Positions 17,994-25,923 of a stretch of DNA of 64,000 nt are shown here, one piece after another. This stretch comes from Actinacidiphila alni (GTDB lineage: Bacteria; Actinomycetota; Actinomycetes; Streptomycetales; Streptomycetaceae), in NCBI RefSeq assembly GCF_900112845.1, contig NZ_FONG01000004.1, positions 357,154-421,153 of the forward strand, written 5' to 3'. A program made the translations under genes and the position numbers. Position 1 is the first letter of the stretch. Each line of letters starts with the position of its first letter. The notes under the pieces were generated by a model, which worked only from the letters and a program-made list of their open reading frames with translations, had not been told where the DNA came from and did not search any database.

Positions 17994-18587
17994 TCACGGG
18001 TTGCGCCCCTGGGCGCCGCAGGGGGCGCAGATGCCGGTGAGTTCCACGGTGTGCTCGACCTCGGTGTAGCCGGAGGCCGCCGTGACGGTCCGCACCCAGG
18101 ACTCGACGTCGGCGGCGTCCACGGGACTGCTGGTGCCGCAGCACCGGCACAGCAGGTAGTGCTGGTGGTGACGGCTGGGGCAGTAGCGGAACAGCCGCTC
18201 GCCGTTCGGCTCGCGCACGGTGTCGGCGAGACCGGCCTCGGTCAGCGCGGCGAGCGTGCGGTAGACCGTGCTCAGCCCGACCGCGGGCCCGGCGCGTACG
18301 ACATCGGCGTGCAAACTCTGCGCGCTGACGAAGCCGTCGGCGTCCATCAGCGCCCGCAACAGCGTGCGGCGCTGAGGCGTACGCCGACCGGGCAACGGGG
18401 CGTCGGGTGACTCTGACGTGCCGGGCAGCGCGATCTCGTCGGGGGACTCGCGCCCTGACGTGCCAGGCAGCGCGGTGCCGCCAGGAAACTCGGGCGCTGC
18501 CGCGCCGGTTAGCGGGGCGTCGGGAGACCCTGACGTGCCGGGCAGCGCGATCTCGCCCGGAGACCCGGGCCCCGGTGTGCCGGGCAT
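17994..18587 (-). CDS. zur: Fur-family zinc uptake regulator (Zur-like) with repetitive N-terminal extension
   Basis: 197 aa. The Fur fold starts near residue 70: winged helix with VGLSTVYRTLAAL, then the hinge metal site RHHQHYLLC, and two structural zinc pairs CRCC and CAPC. It would repress zinc-uptake and zinc-free ribosomal protein genes when zinc is sufficient. The first 68 residues are unlike any Fur protein I know: imperfect repeats of ALPGTSxSPDxPL-type blocks, Gly/Pro-rich and probably disordered. The ATG is 3 nt after the permease stop, with GGGGTGA upstream, so the extension appears to be translated. It is the last gene of the zinc transporter operon, as zur is next to the znu genes in Streptomyces. 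Confidence 0.88.
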   Translation of the reverse strand: MPGTPGPGSPGEIALPGTSGSPDAPLTGAAAPEFPGGTALPGTSGRESPDEIALPGTSESPDAPLPGRRTPQRRTLLRALMDADGFVSAQSLHADVVRAGPAVGLSTVYRTLAALTEAGLADTVREPNGERLFRYCPSRHHQHYLLCRCCGTSSPVDAADVESWVRTVTAASGYTEVEHTVELTGICAPCGAQGRNP

Positions 18588-18590
18588 CGG

Positions 18591-19454
18591 TCACCCCGCC
18601 CGGCTCGCGGCGGTTCGCCGTCGGTACGGTCCGACGGCGAAGGCCGCGGCGTAGAGCGCGGTGGCCAGCGCGACGACGGCGAAGCTGGGCGGCATGCTCG
18701 GCAGCGCGTAACTGGCGGCCAGTCCGCCCCACATGTCGGCTACGGCCAGCACCGCGGAGAGGACGAAGGCCCGCGCGGGGTTGTCGGTGAGCCGCTGGGC
18801 GGTCCCCGCCGGGGCGGCGAGCAGACCGAGCAGCAGCAGCGATCCGACGGCCTGGGTCGCCTCGCCCGCGGTGACGCCGACCAGGGCGAGGAAGACGAAG
18901 CCGAGCACCCGTACCGGGACCCCGCGGGCCGCCGCGACCGCCGGATCGACGGAGGCGAAAAGCAGCGGCCGGAACACCGCGAGCACAGCGCCGCAGACCG
19001 CGGCCGCCACGACGGCCGCGGTCACCGCCTGTTTCGCGGACAGCCCGAAGATCGAGCCGAACAGCACGCGTACGCCCGCGCCCGCGTTGTCGGCACCACC
19101 GGAGGTGGCGTACATCGTCAGGAAGAACGCGCCGAGCCCGGTGATCCAGGCGAAGACGCTGCCGATAGCGATGTCGTCGGCGCGGCCCGAGCGCCCAAGG
19201 GCGCCGAGCAGCAGGGCGATGACGACAGTGGCGGCGAACAGGCCGAGCCGCAGATCGACGCCGTCGGCCAGCGCGGCCAGCGCCCCGGTGAAGGCCGCGT
19301 GGCCGAGCGCGTCCCCGGTGAAGACCTGGGCACGCAGCACGAGGAAGTAGCCGATCATGCCGGAGGCCGCCGCGATGGCGGCACCGGCCAGCACCGCGTG
19401 CAGGAAGAAGGGATGGCCCAGCGCGCCGGGCAGGGCGAGGCCGACGCCGGTCAT
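18591..19454 (-). CDS. Zinc/manganese-type ABC permease (ZnuB family), second copy
   Basis: 287-aa ABC-3 permease with about eight hydrophobic helices. The conserved central block reads LFASVDPAVAAARGVPVR, shared with the neighbouring permease (LFASLDPAVAAARGVPVR). It begins in the stop of that permease (ATGA, 19451-19454). Members move Zn2+ or Mn2+ delivered by the cluster A-I binding protein encoded upstream. Two unlike permeases probably form a heterodimer, as in SitCD/MntCD/TroCD systems. Confidence 0.92.
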   Translation of the reverse strand: MTGVGLALPGALGHPFFLHAVLAGAAIAAASGMIGYFLVLRAQVFTGDALGHAAFTGALAALADGVDLRLGLFAATVVIALLLGALGRSGRADDIAIGSVFAWITGLGAFFLTMYATSGGADNAGAGVRVLFGSIFGLSAKQAVTAAVVAAAVCGAVLAVFRPLLFASVDPAVAAARGVPVRVLGFVFLALVGVTAGEATQAVGSLLLLGLLAAPAGTAQRLTDNPARAFVLSAVLAVADMWGGLAASYALPSMPPSFAVVALATALYAAAFAVGPYRRRTAASRAG

Positions 19455-20371
19455 GACACCTCCAGCGGGACCCGGGCGCCCGCGCCGTACCACCGGGCGC
19501 GGCCCAGCGATCCGCGCGCCAGCCGTACCGCCCAACTGGCCAGGTAGCAGGCGAAGGCGCAGGTCGTCACCCAGAAGCCGATGGGATAGGGCGAGTAGTA
19601 GGCGATGGTCAGGCTCGTCCAGGTCACCAGGACCGCGAGGGTCACGGACAGGGCGATGCTCAGGGCGGGCCTGGCGGTGAGATTCTGCGCGGTGGCCGCC
19701 GGCATGACCATGAGCGCGAACACCAGCAGGGAGCCGGTGATCTGGCTGGTGGCGGCGGTGGCCGCGCCGAGCAGCACCAGGAAGACCACCGACAGTGGCC
19801 GTACCGGTACGCCCCGGGCGGCGGCCACCGCGGGGTCCAGGGAGGCGAACAGCAGCGGCCGGCCGATCGCCGCGACGATCAGCAGGACGGGCACCGCCAC
19901 CGCGGCCAGGACGTCGACCTGGGTGGTGGTGATGCCCAGAAAGCTGCCGAACAGAAGGGAGTTGACGCCGCCGAGGAAGCCCTTGTAGAGCGCGACGAAG
20001 AGGAATCCGCAGGCCAGCAGGAACGCCTGGACCGTACCGGTGACCGCCGTCTCCTCGCCGCCGGCCTCGTGGCCGATCCTGGGCACCGCGGCGACCACGA
20101 GCGCGGCGCCGACGCAGAAGGCGAAGTAGCCGTAGACCGCGCCGACCCCGATCAGCGTGGCGCCCGCGGCGCCGGGGAAGGCCACCGTCGACAGGGTGTG
20201 GCCGGCGAAGCTCTGCCGGCGCAGCACCATGTACCAGCCGATCACCCCGGCCAGTACGGCGACGATCGTGCCGGCCCGGAAGGCGTTGACCATGAAGGGG
20301 AACGCCCACATCTGCCGGATGTCGGCGAGCGGATTCCACGACCAGGCGGTCACGGCGTCAGCGAACTGCAC
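19451..20371 (-). CDS. znuB: Zinc/manganese-type ABC permease (ZnuB family), first copy
   Basis: 306-aa ABC-3 permease with about eight transmembrane segments, starting at GTG with AAGGGAA upstream. The N-terminus (WNPLADIRQMWAFPFMVNAFRAG) is the typical ZnuB/MntB entry into helix 1, and SFAGHTLSTVAFPGAAGA is the family motif after helix 2. It overlaps the ATPase gene by 14 nt and the second permease by 4 nt. Channel-forming subunit of the zinc importer. Confidence 0.92.
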   Translation of the reverse strand: MQFADAVTAWSWNPLADIRQMWAFPFMVNAFRAGTIVAVLAGVIGWYMVLRRQSFAGHTLSTVAFPGAAGATLIGVGAVYGYFAFCVGAALVVAAVPRIGHEAGGEETAVTGTVQAFLLACGFLFVALYKGFLGGVNSLLFGSFLGITTTQVDVLAAVAVPVLLIVAAIGRPLLFASLDPAVAAARGVPVRPLSVVFLVLLGAATAATSQITGSLLVFALMVMPAATAQNLTARPALSIALSVTLAVLVTWTSLTIAYYSPYPIGFWVTTCAFACYLASWAVRLARGSLGRARWYGAGARVPLEVS

Positions 20372-21197
20372 GGCGGTTCCCTTCCGTTCGGGACGACGCG
20401 TGGCGGTCGGTGTGCGCGGCGGGCGGTTCCGGCTGCCCGACGACCACCAGCCGGCCGTCGCCCGCGCGCAGCACCTCGATCGGCGTGCCGTACAGCCGGG
20501 TGAGCGTTTCCGAGGTGATCACCTCGCGCGGCGGCCCGGCGACGGCGCCGCCCTCGGCGAGGTAGATCACTTTGTCCAGGTGGGCCAGGATCGGGTTGGC
20601 GTCGTGCGCGACCATCACGACGGCCACGCCCTGCGTACGGCAGATCCGGCCGACCAGTGCGGCGACCGCCGCCTGATTGGGCAGGTCGAGGCTGTCGAGC
20701 GGCTCGTCGAGCAGCAGCAACTCCGGCCGTCTGACCAGGGCTTGGGCGATGAGCAGCCGCTGCTGCTCGCCGCCGGAGCACTGGCCGACCGGGCGGTGCG
20801 CGTAGGCCGAGGCGCCGACGAGGTCGACGACCTCGGCGATCCGCTCGCGGGCCGCGCGTCCGGCGCCGGGCCTCGGCAGTCCCCAGCGGTCGCCGTCCCA
20901 GCCCATCCGGACGATGTCCAGGCCCCTGATCCGCAGGTCCGCGTCGAAGCTGCGCCGCTGCGGCAGATAGCCCACCCGGTCCGCGAGCCGCCCCGGCCGC
21001 TCCCCGAGCACCCGGATGCTGCCCGCCGTCGTGGGGACGAGGCCGAGGATCGCCTTGATCAGCGTGGACTTGCCCGCACCGTTGGGGCCGAGCACGGCCG
21101 CGAACTCCCCGGCGGCGATGTCGAGTCGGACGTGCGACCACAGCGGACGGCCGCCCACGCGGACGGCGGCGTCGTCCACGCACACCACGGATCGCAC
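20358..21197 (-). CDS. znuC: Zinc/manganese-type ABC transporter ATPase
   Basis: 279-aa nucleotide-binding subunit. Walker A GPNGAGKST, Q-loop VGYLPQRR, signature QCSGGEQQR, Walker B LLLLDEPLDSLD and H-loop VAHD are complete. The proposed GTG start at 21197 lies 2 nt after the binding-protein stop and gives an N-terminus (RSVVCVDDAAVRVGG) that matches the family; in-frame codons up to 21260 lie inside the previous gene. It energises the two permeases encoded next. Confidence 0.92.
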   Translation of the reverse strand: MRSVVCVDDAAVRVGGRPLWSHVRLDIAAGEFAAVLGPNGAGKSTLIKAILGLVPTTAGSIRVLGERPGRLADRVGYLPQRRSFDADLRIRGLDIVRMGWDGDRWGLPRPGAGRAARERIAEVVDLVGASAYAHRPVGQCSGGEQQRLLIAQALVRRPELLLLDEPLDSLDLPNQAAVAALVGRICRTQGVAVVMVAHDANPILAHLDKVIYLAEGGAVAGPPREVITSETLTRLYGTPIEVLRAGDGRLVVVGQPEPPAAHTDRHASSRTEGNRRAVR

Positions 21198-21199
21198 GG

Positions 21200-22210
21200 C
21201 TACTTGCCCGTCGCTTTCGCCAGGGCCTGTTCGATGCCCTTGAGCTGGGCCACCTGCCACTGCTGGAAGGAGGCACCGGCCGGGGTCAGGGTCTCGGTGA
21301 CCGTCGCCACCGGGATGCCGTGCGCCTTGGCCGCCTTGACCTGCGCCTGCACGTCCGGCGTGGCGTTCTGGCTGTTGTAGACGTAGACCTTGATCTGCCC
21401 TGCGGCGATCTGGTGGTCGATCGTCGTCTTGTCCTTCGCCGTGGGGTCCGAGCCCTCGCTGATCGCGCTCAGGAAGGAGTAGGGCGTGAGCATCTTCAGG
21501 CCGAGGCCATCCGCCAGCGGGCTGACGATCGATTCCGAGGCGCCGATCGGTGTGCCGGCGTACTTCGTCCTGATGCCGGAGATCAGGCTGTTGTACTCGC
21601 CGAGCGTCCGGTTCTCGAAGTCAGTCTTGCGGGAGTCGAAGTACGCCGCGTCCGCCGGGTCCGCCTTCTTGTAGTCGGCGGTGATCCGCTCGATGACGCG
21701 GTGGACGTCGTCGGGCGAGTACCAGCGGTGCGGGTTGCCGCCGTCCTTGATCCCGACCAGGTCGCCGACGGTGAGCACGGAGCGCTGCGCCGACGGGTTG
21801 GCGTCGACCAGTTTGGTGGCCCACGCGTCGTAGCCGATGCCGTTGACGATCGCGTACCGGGCAGTGGCCATGGTGCGGGCGTCGGCGGCGGTGGGTTCGT
21901 AGTCGTGCGGATCGGCGTCGGGGTTGGTGATGATGCTGGTGACCTTGACGTGGTCGCCGCCGAGCTGCTCGGCGATGCTGCCCCAGAAGTTCTCGGCGGC
22001 GACGACCTGGAGGACGGTGCCGGAAGCGGCCGGCGTGCCGGACGACTTGGCGTCGGCCGCGTTCTTGGCGGTGTCCTTGGCCGAGTCGTCGGACGAGTCC
22101 GAGGCGGTCGAGCAGGCGGTGGCCGCCGTGAGCGCGCCGATCAGCAGCGCGCCGGCCGCGAGTACGGAGCGGCGTCGCCGGGTCGGCCGGGGCGGTATGG
22201 GGCTGGTCAT
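21200..22210 (-). CDS. znuA: Zinc-type ABC substrate-binding lipoprotein (cluster A-I, ZnuA/PsaA-like)
   Basis: 336 aa. The signal peptide has four Arg (11-14), a hydrophobic core and a probable lipidated Cys33 (ATAC, a weak lipobox). After a Ser/Asp/Lys-rich linker comes the metal-binding fold: His102 (DPHDYEPT), His161 (NPHRWYSP), Glu226 (GASESIV) and Glu306 (TETLTP) occupy the four ligand positions. Classic ZnuA has three His; the Glu pattern is closer to Mn-type PsaA, so zinc specificity is inferred from the Zur context. GAGGAG precedes the ATG. First gene of a five-gene operon, with two Zur-box-like palindromes upstream. Confidence 0.9.
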   Translation of the reverse strand: MTSPIPPRPTRRRRSVLAAGALLIGALTAATACSTASDSSDDSAKDTAKNAADAKSSGTPAASGTVLQVVAAENFWGSIAEQLGGDHVKVTSIITNPDADPHDYEPTAADARTMATARYAIVNGIGYDAWATKLVDANPSAQRSVLTVGDLVGIKDGGNPHRWYSPDDVHRVIERITADYKKADPADAAYFDSRKTDFENRTLGEYNSLISGIRTKYAGTPIGASESIVSPLADGLGLKMLTPYSFLSAISEGSDPTAKDKTTIDHQIAAGQIKVYVYNSQNATPDVQAQVKAAKAHGIPVATVTETLTPAGASFQQWQVAQLKGIEQALAKATGK

Positions 22211-22274
22211 GGTCGTTCTCCTCAGAACTGCTGGTCTTCGGGGCGGGCGCCGTCGGCCGCACCCGGACAGTAGT

Positions 22275-22289
22275 TGAAAACGACTTCCA
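22275..22289. promoter_or_regulatory. Candidate Zur box upstream of znuA
   Basis: TGAAAACGACTTCCA resembles the Streptomyces Zur consensus TGAAAATGATTTTCA-like palindrome, with one weaker half. It is 65 bp upstream of the znuA start, where a repressor would cover the promoter. Confidence 0.65.
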
Positions 22290-22314
22290 ATCTCACCCGC
22301 GAGAAGCATGAAGA

Positions 22315-22329
22315 TGAAAACCATTACCG
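22315..22329. promoter_or_regulatory. Candidate second Zur box in the divergent region
   Basis: TGAAAACCATTACCG keeps a perfect left half but a poor right half. It lies about 105 bp from both divergent start codons, so it could serve either operon or neither. Confidence 0.45.
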
Positions 22330-22407
22330 AACCTTGACCTCGCGGCGGGTCGCGGGGCGGGCGCTCACGGGGGCGCCGCCCGCCACCGATCGACGTCACA
22401 TTGAACA

Positions 22408-22422
22408 TGAAAACGGTTTTCG
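22408..22422. promoter_or_regulatory. Zur box upstream of the zinc-free S14 gene
   Basis: TGAAAACGGTTTTCG. Its core GAAAAC-G-GTTTTC (22409-22421) is a perfect 6-1-6 inverted repeat. It ends 14 bp before the rpsN start codon and is the strongest Zur-like site here. Confidence 0.8.
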
Positions 22423-22436
22423 ATAGAGTCCACGGC

Positions 22437-22742
22437 ATGGCCAAGAAGAGCAAGATCGCCAAGAACGAGCGGCGGCGTACCGTCGTCGCCCGCTACGCCG
22501 AGCGCCGCGCCGAACTCAAGCGGCTCATCGCCTCCCCCGCCACCACCGAGGAGGAACGGGCCGCCGCCCAGCGCGAGTTGCGCCGTCAGCCGCGCGACGC
22601 CAGCGCCACACGGGTCCGCAACCGTGACGCCGTGGACGGCCGGCCGCGCGGATATCTGCGCGCCTTCGGACTGTCCAGGGTCGGTCTGCGGGCACAGGCC
22701 CACGCGGGCCATCTGCCGGGCGTCCGCAAGTCCAGTTGGTGA
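22437..22742 (+). CDS. rpsN2: Ribosomal protein S14, zinc-independent paralogue
   Basis: 101-aa S14 of the long form without the CxxC zinc ribbon (the only place where Cys would be expected has none). N-terminus [13 protein letters not shown] and C-terminal [19 protein letters not shown] are conserved. This form replaces the zinc-containing S14 under zinc starvation and frees ribosomal zinc. A Zur box lies directly upstream and zinc-free L31 follows. An upstream in-frame ATG at 22407 lies on the operator and is not used in my call. Confidence 0.95.
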   Translation: MAKKSKIAKNERRRTVVARYAERRAELKRLIASPATTEEERAAAQRELRRQPRDASATRVRNRDAVDGRPRGYLRAFGLSRVGLRAQAHAGHLPGVRKSSW

Positions 22743-22831
22743 CGCGGCGCCCGGCCGCGCGCCGGGCCCCCGCTCCCCCCGTCCCGTATCCCCGCGTCCC
22801 CGCCGTCCTTGTGAAAAGTGAGGCATCCGCC

Positions 22832-23083
22832 GTGAAACCCGACATCCACCCCGCCTACGGCCCCGTCGTCTTCCGCGACAAGAGCGCCGACTTCGCCTTC
22901 CTCACCCGGTCGACCATGACCAGCACCGAGACCATCGAATGGGAGGACGGGCGGACGTACCCCGTCGTCGACGTCGAGATCTCCTCCCGCAGCCACCCCT
23001 TCTACACCGGCACCGCCAAGGTGCTGGACACCGCGGGACGGGTCGAGCGCTTCGAGCGCCGCTACGCCCGCAAGGAGCGCTGA
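22832..23083 (+). CDS. rpmE2: Ribosomal protein L31 type B (zinc-independent)
   Basis: 83-aa L31 type B, lacking the CxxC pairs of zinc-binding L31. N-terminus [18 protein letters not shown] and [22 protein letters not shown] are diagnostic. GTG start at 22832 with GAGG nine bases upstream; a GTG at 22811 would add seven residues. Its stop overlaps the next ATG by one base (TGATG). With S14 it forms the zinc-sparing ribosome switch of the Zur regulon. Confidence 0.95.
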   Translation: MKPDIHPAYGPVVFRDKSADFAFLTRSTMTSTETIEWEDGRTYPVVDVEISSRSHPFYTGTAKVLDTAGRVERFERRYARKER

Positions 23084-24237
23084 TGGACCGCCGCGACACG
23101 CTGCCCGTCGTGGTGGTCGCGGGTCTGCACGCGGAGGCCCGCAGGACCGTCGTCGGGCAGTTGCTCACGATGGTGCCGCGCAGCGTCGCGCTCCATCACG
23201 ACCTGTCCGCCGCGGCGTCCGGCGGCGTCGAACGCACCGTCCGGGACGCCGGCGGGACGCTCTCGTACGACACGATCCCGCTGGTCGACGACTGCGCGTG
23301 CTGCGCGCTGCGCGAGGATCTCGTCCCCGAGCTGGAACGGCAGGCGGCGAGCGGTCTCGTGCAGCTCGCCGTGGTCGAACTGTGGGACTCCGTCGAGCCG
23401 CAGGGCATGGCCGAGATCATCGCCGACCGGGGCCGAGGAATCCTCGAACTCACCAATGTGATCACGGCCGTCGACCCCACGCTCGTCCTGCCGTATCTGG
23501 CCGACGGCGACGATCTCCAGGACGCCGGGCTCGCCTCCGCCCGCGCCGACCGGCGCACCGTCGGCGACACCTGGGCGCGGCAGGTGGAGTACGCGCCGGT
23601 CCTCGCCCTCGTGCACGACGAGGACGCGACCGACGAGGATCTGGCGCTGCTGGCGCAGCTGCATCCGACGGCGCGTCAGGTCTCCTGCCGTTCCGCCGGG
23701 CTCGCCCGTGAGGCGTTCGCGGGCTTCGACGTGGAGGCCGCCGCGGCGGCCCAGCACCCCGCCTGCTGCCGGCTGCCGCAGCAGGCGGACGCCGCCGGGG
23801 TCGCCACCCTGGTGTGGCAGCGCCGCCGCCCCTTCCACCCGGAACGCCTCTATCTGGCCCTGGAGGACCTGGTCTGCGCCGCCGCCCGCAGCCGGGGCCG
23901 CTTCTGGCTCGCCGACCGGCCCGACACCCTGCTGGCCTGGGACGCAGCAGGCGGCGCGCTCAGCGTGGAGAACGCCGGGCCGTGGCTGGCCGCGCTGCCC
24001 GACGGTGCCTGGGACATGGTGCCGGCCGTACGGCGGGCCGCCGCCGCGCTCGACTGGCACGGCGAGCACGGCGACCGCTGCCAGCACCTGGTCTTCACCT
24101 CGCCGGGCCTCGACCAGGACGGCCTCGAAGAACTGCTGGAGTCCTGCCTGCTCACCGACGCCGAATACGCCGTCGGCCCGGCCGGCTGGCAGCGCTTCCC
24201 CGCCGCCTTCGCCGACCTCCTCGACCCCGTCCCCTGA
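23083..24237 (+). CDS. COG0523/CobW-like putative metallochaperone with degenerate P-loop
   Basis: 384-aa protein related to the COG0523 GTPases that deliver zinc. It keeps the metal-binding CxCC motif (CACC, residues 71-74) in the DDCACCALRED context and the C-terminal CobW domain (about 265-375). The N-terminal position of the Walker A loop reads VVAGLHAEARRTVV, without the GxxxxGK[ST] needed to bind GTP phosphate. The Cys/His-rich segment QHPACCRL (about 225) could add metal ligands. It is translationally coupled to rpmE2 and so presumably under Zur control. Function as a GTP-independent chaperone or a sensor is inference. Confidence 0.85.
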   Translation: MDRRDTLPVVVVAGLHAEARRTVVGQLLTMVPRSVALHHDLSAAASGGVERTVRDAGGTLSYDTIPLVDDCACCALREDLVPELERQAASGLVQLAVVELWDSVEPQGMAEIIADRGRGILELTNVITAVDPTLVLPYLADGDDLQDAGLASARADRRTVGDTWARQVEYAPVLALVHDEDATDEDLALLAQLHPTARQVSCRSAGLAREAFAGFDVEAAAAAQHPACCRLPQQADAAGVATLVWQRRRPFHPERLYLALEDLVCAAARSRGRFWLADRPDTLLAWDAAGGALSVENAGPWLAALPDGAWDMVPAVRRAAAALDWHGEHGDRCQHLVFTSPGLDQDGLEELLESCLLTDAEYAVGPAGWQRFPAAFADLLDPVP

Positions 24238-24260
24238 CCTGTCGTCCGCACCCGCACCCG

Positions 24261-24295
24261 AGGTGAACGCCCGTGCCGCGCGCGGGCGTTCACCT
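24261..24295. terminator. Bidirectional hairpin terminator
   Basis: Perfect 13-bp stem AGGTGAACGCCCG / CGGGCGTTCACCT with a 9-nt loop, between the convergent COG0523-like and glycoside hydrolase genes. No T-run, as is usual in streptomycetes. Confidence 0.85.
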
Positions 24296-24312
24296 GTCCC
24301 GCAGGGCCGCCG

Positions 24313-25587
24313 TCACCGCCGTCCGTGGTGCCGGTACCGCTCGGCGACCAGACTCATCGCACCCAAGGGGTCGGCCACGACCTGCGTGGCGGAGAAGTAG
24401 ACGTTCCCCTTCACCTCCGGGAAATCGGCGCAGAAGTCGAGGTGCCGGGTGAGTTCGGCCGGGTCCTGCCAGGCGTCGGGCTGGCCCGCCACACCGACCT
24501 TGTACAGCGCCTCGCCGATGTAGAGGTCCACATCGGTGCCGCGCACGACGTCCGACCACCAGGGCACGAGGGTGGCGTAGTCGGCGGCGGCGAAGCCGAT
24601 GTTCCAGTACACCTGCGGGCAGATGTAGTCGATCCACTCCTCCTTGACCCACTTGCGGGTGTCGGCGTGGAGGTCGTCGTAGGTCTGGACGCCTGCGGTG
24701 GTGGCCGAGCCCGTGGGGTCGGTTGCGGCGTTGCGCCAGACGCCGAAGGGGCTGATGCCGAAGCGGGTACGCGGCCGGATCCGCTTGATCCTGGCGGCGG
24801 TCTCGCGGACGAGGCGGTCGGTGTTGTCGCGCCGCCAGGCGTCACGGTCCGGGAAGCCGGCGCCGTATCGGGCGTAGGCGTCGTCGTCCTGGAAGACCTG
24901 TCCCGCGACCGGGTACGGGTAGAAGTAGTCGTCCCAGTGCACGGCGTCGATCGGGTAGCGGCGCACCGCGTCGAGCATGGCGTCCTGGACGAAGCGGCGG
25001 ACCTCGGGCAGGCCCGGGTTGTAGTAGAGCTTGCCGCCGAAGGGCACGATCCACTCCGGGTGCAGCCGCGCCGGGTGGTCCGCGGCGAGCTTGCTGACGT
25101 CGGTGTCCATCGAGACGCGGTACGGGTTGAACCAGGCGTGCAGTTCGAGGCCGCGGCGGTGCGCCTCGCGGACGGCGGTGCCCAGCGGGTCCCAGCCGGG
25201 TTCCTGGCCCTGCGTGCCGGTCAGATAGCGGGCCCAGGGCTCGTACGGCGAGGGCCAGAAGGCGTCGGCGGTCGGCCGTACCTGGAACATCACGGCGTTC
25301 AGCCCGCGCCGGACGGCGGTGTCGAGCAGGTCGAGGAGTTCCTGGCGCTGCTGGTCCACGGGCAGGCCGGGCGCGGAGGGCCAGTCGGTGTTGGCGACGG
25401 AGGCGATCCACATGCCGCGCAGGTCGCGGCCCCGGCCGGGCCGTCCGTGGCCAGCGGGCGCCGGGGCGGGGCGGCCGGCGGGGCCGTCCTGGGCCGGTTC
25501 GGCCGCGCGGGCCGCCGAACCGGGGATGACGGCGGCGAGGGCGCCGGCCGCCGCCACGGTGAAGGTCCTGCGGGTGAGCCGGTCCAT
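24313..25587 (-). CDS. Secreted glycoside hydrolase-like 10 family protein (GHL10/YddW type)
   Basis: 424 aa with a twin-arginine-like signal peptide (LTRRTFTVAAAGALAAVIPGSA, cut near AARA at 27-30). The catalytic TIM barrel begins with LRGMWIASVANTDWPS; then come ELLDLLDTAVRRGLNAVMFQVRP, WFNPYRV, the acid-bearing VHWDDYFYPYP, and ISPFGVWRNA. These are the family hallmarks of DUF187/GHL10 proteins, thought to act on peptidoglycan or other polysaccharide outside the cell. The ATG at 25587 has AGGAGG at ideal spacing; an open frame continues upstream to 26871 across the repeat region but has no family sequence. Confidence 0.9.
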   Translation of the reverse strand: MDRLTRRTFTVAAAGALAAVIPGSAARAAEPAQDGPAGRPAPAPAGHGRPGRGRDLRGMWIASVANTDWPSAPGLPVDQQRQELLDLLDTAVRRGLNAVMFQVRPTADAFWPSPYEPWARYLTGTQGQEPGWDPLGTAVREAHRRGLELHAWFNPYRVSMDTDVSKLAADHPARLHPEWIVPFGGKLYYNPGLPEVRRFVQDAMLDAVRRYPIDAVHWDDYFYPYPVAGQVFQDDDAYARYGAGFPDRDAWRRDNTDRLVRETAARIKRIRPRTRFGISPFGVWRNAATDPTGSATTAGVQTYDDLHADTRKWVKEEWIDYICPQVYWNIGFAAADYATLVPWWSDVVRGTDVDLYIGEALYKVGVAGQPDAWQDPAELTRHLDFCADFPEVKGNVYFSATQVVADPLGAMSLVAERYRHHGRR

Positions 25588-25810
25588 CCGTGCCTCCTGA
25601 TCATCCGTCATGACCCGCCGATGATGGGGGGACTCGTGGTGCGGGGGCAACCCGCCGTTCGGTCCATTCGCGCGGGCGGGTCCGGCCGCGCCGGAGCGTT
25701 GACGGCCGCCGCGCCCGGCGGGGCGGGCACCCGGCCGGTCCCGCGCATTCCGGACACAGGTACCGTCTGTTCGGTAGTCGGTGGACGGCATCGGACAGCC
25801 ACTCGACGGC

Positions 25811-25860
25811 AGACGGCAACAGACGGCAACAGACGGCAACAGACGGCAACAGACGGCAAC
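25811..25860. repeat. Five perfect copies of a 10-bp tandem repeat
   Basis: AGACGGCAAC repeated five times without a mismatch, with partial copies on each side (CGACGGC before, AGACCG after). It lies in the 336-bp gap (25588-25923) between the divergent hydrolase and dehydrogenase genes, about 60-110 bp before the latter. Nothing else is clear in this gap. Ten base pairs is one helical turn, so the copies would face the same side of the DNA. Confidence 0.95.
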
Positions 25861-25923
25861 AGACCGTATCGGACGGAATCGGATGGACCGGTCGACGGGA
25901 CCGGCGGGACGAGGGGCTGACGA

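Noticed and set aside
25811..25860. CRISPR-like array
   Set aside because: The repeats are 10 bp and directly adjacent with no spacers.
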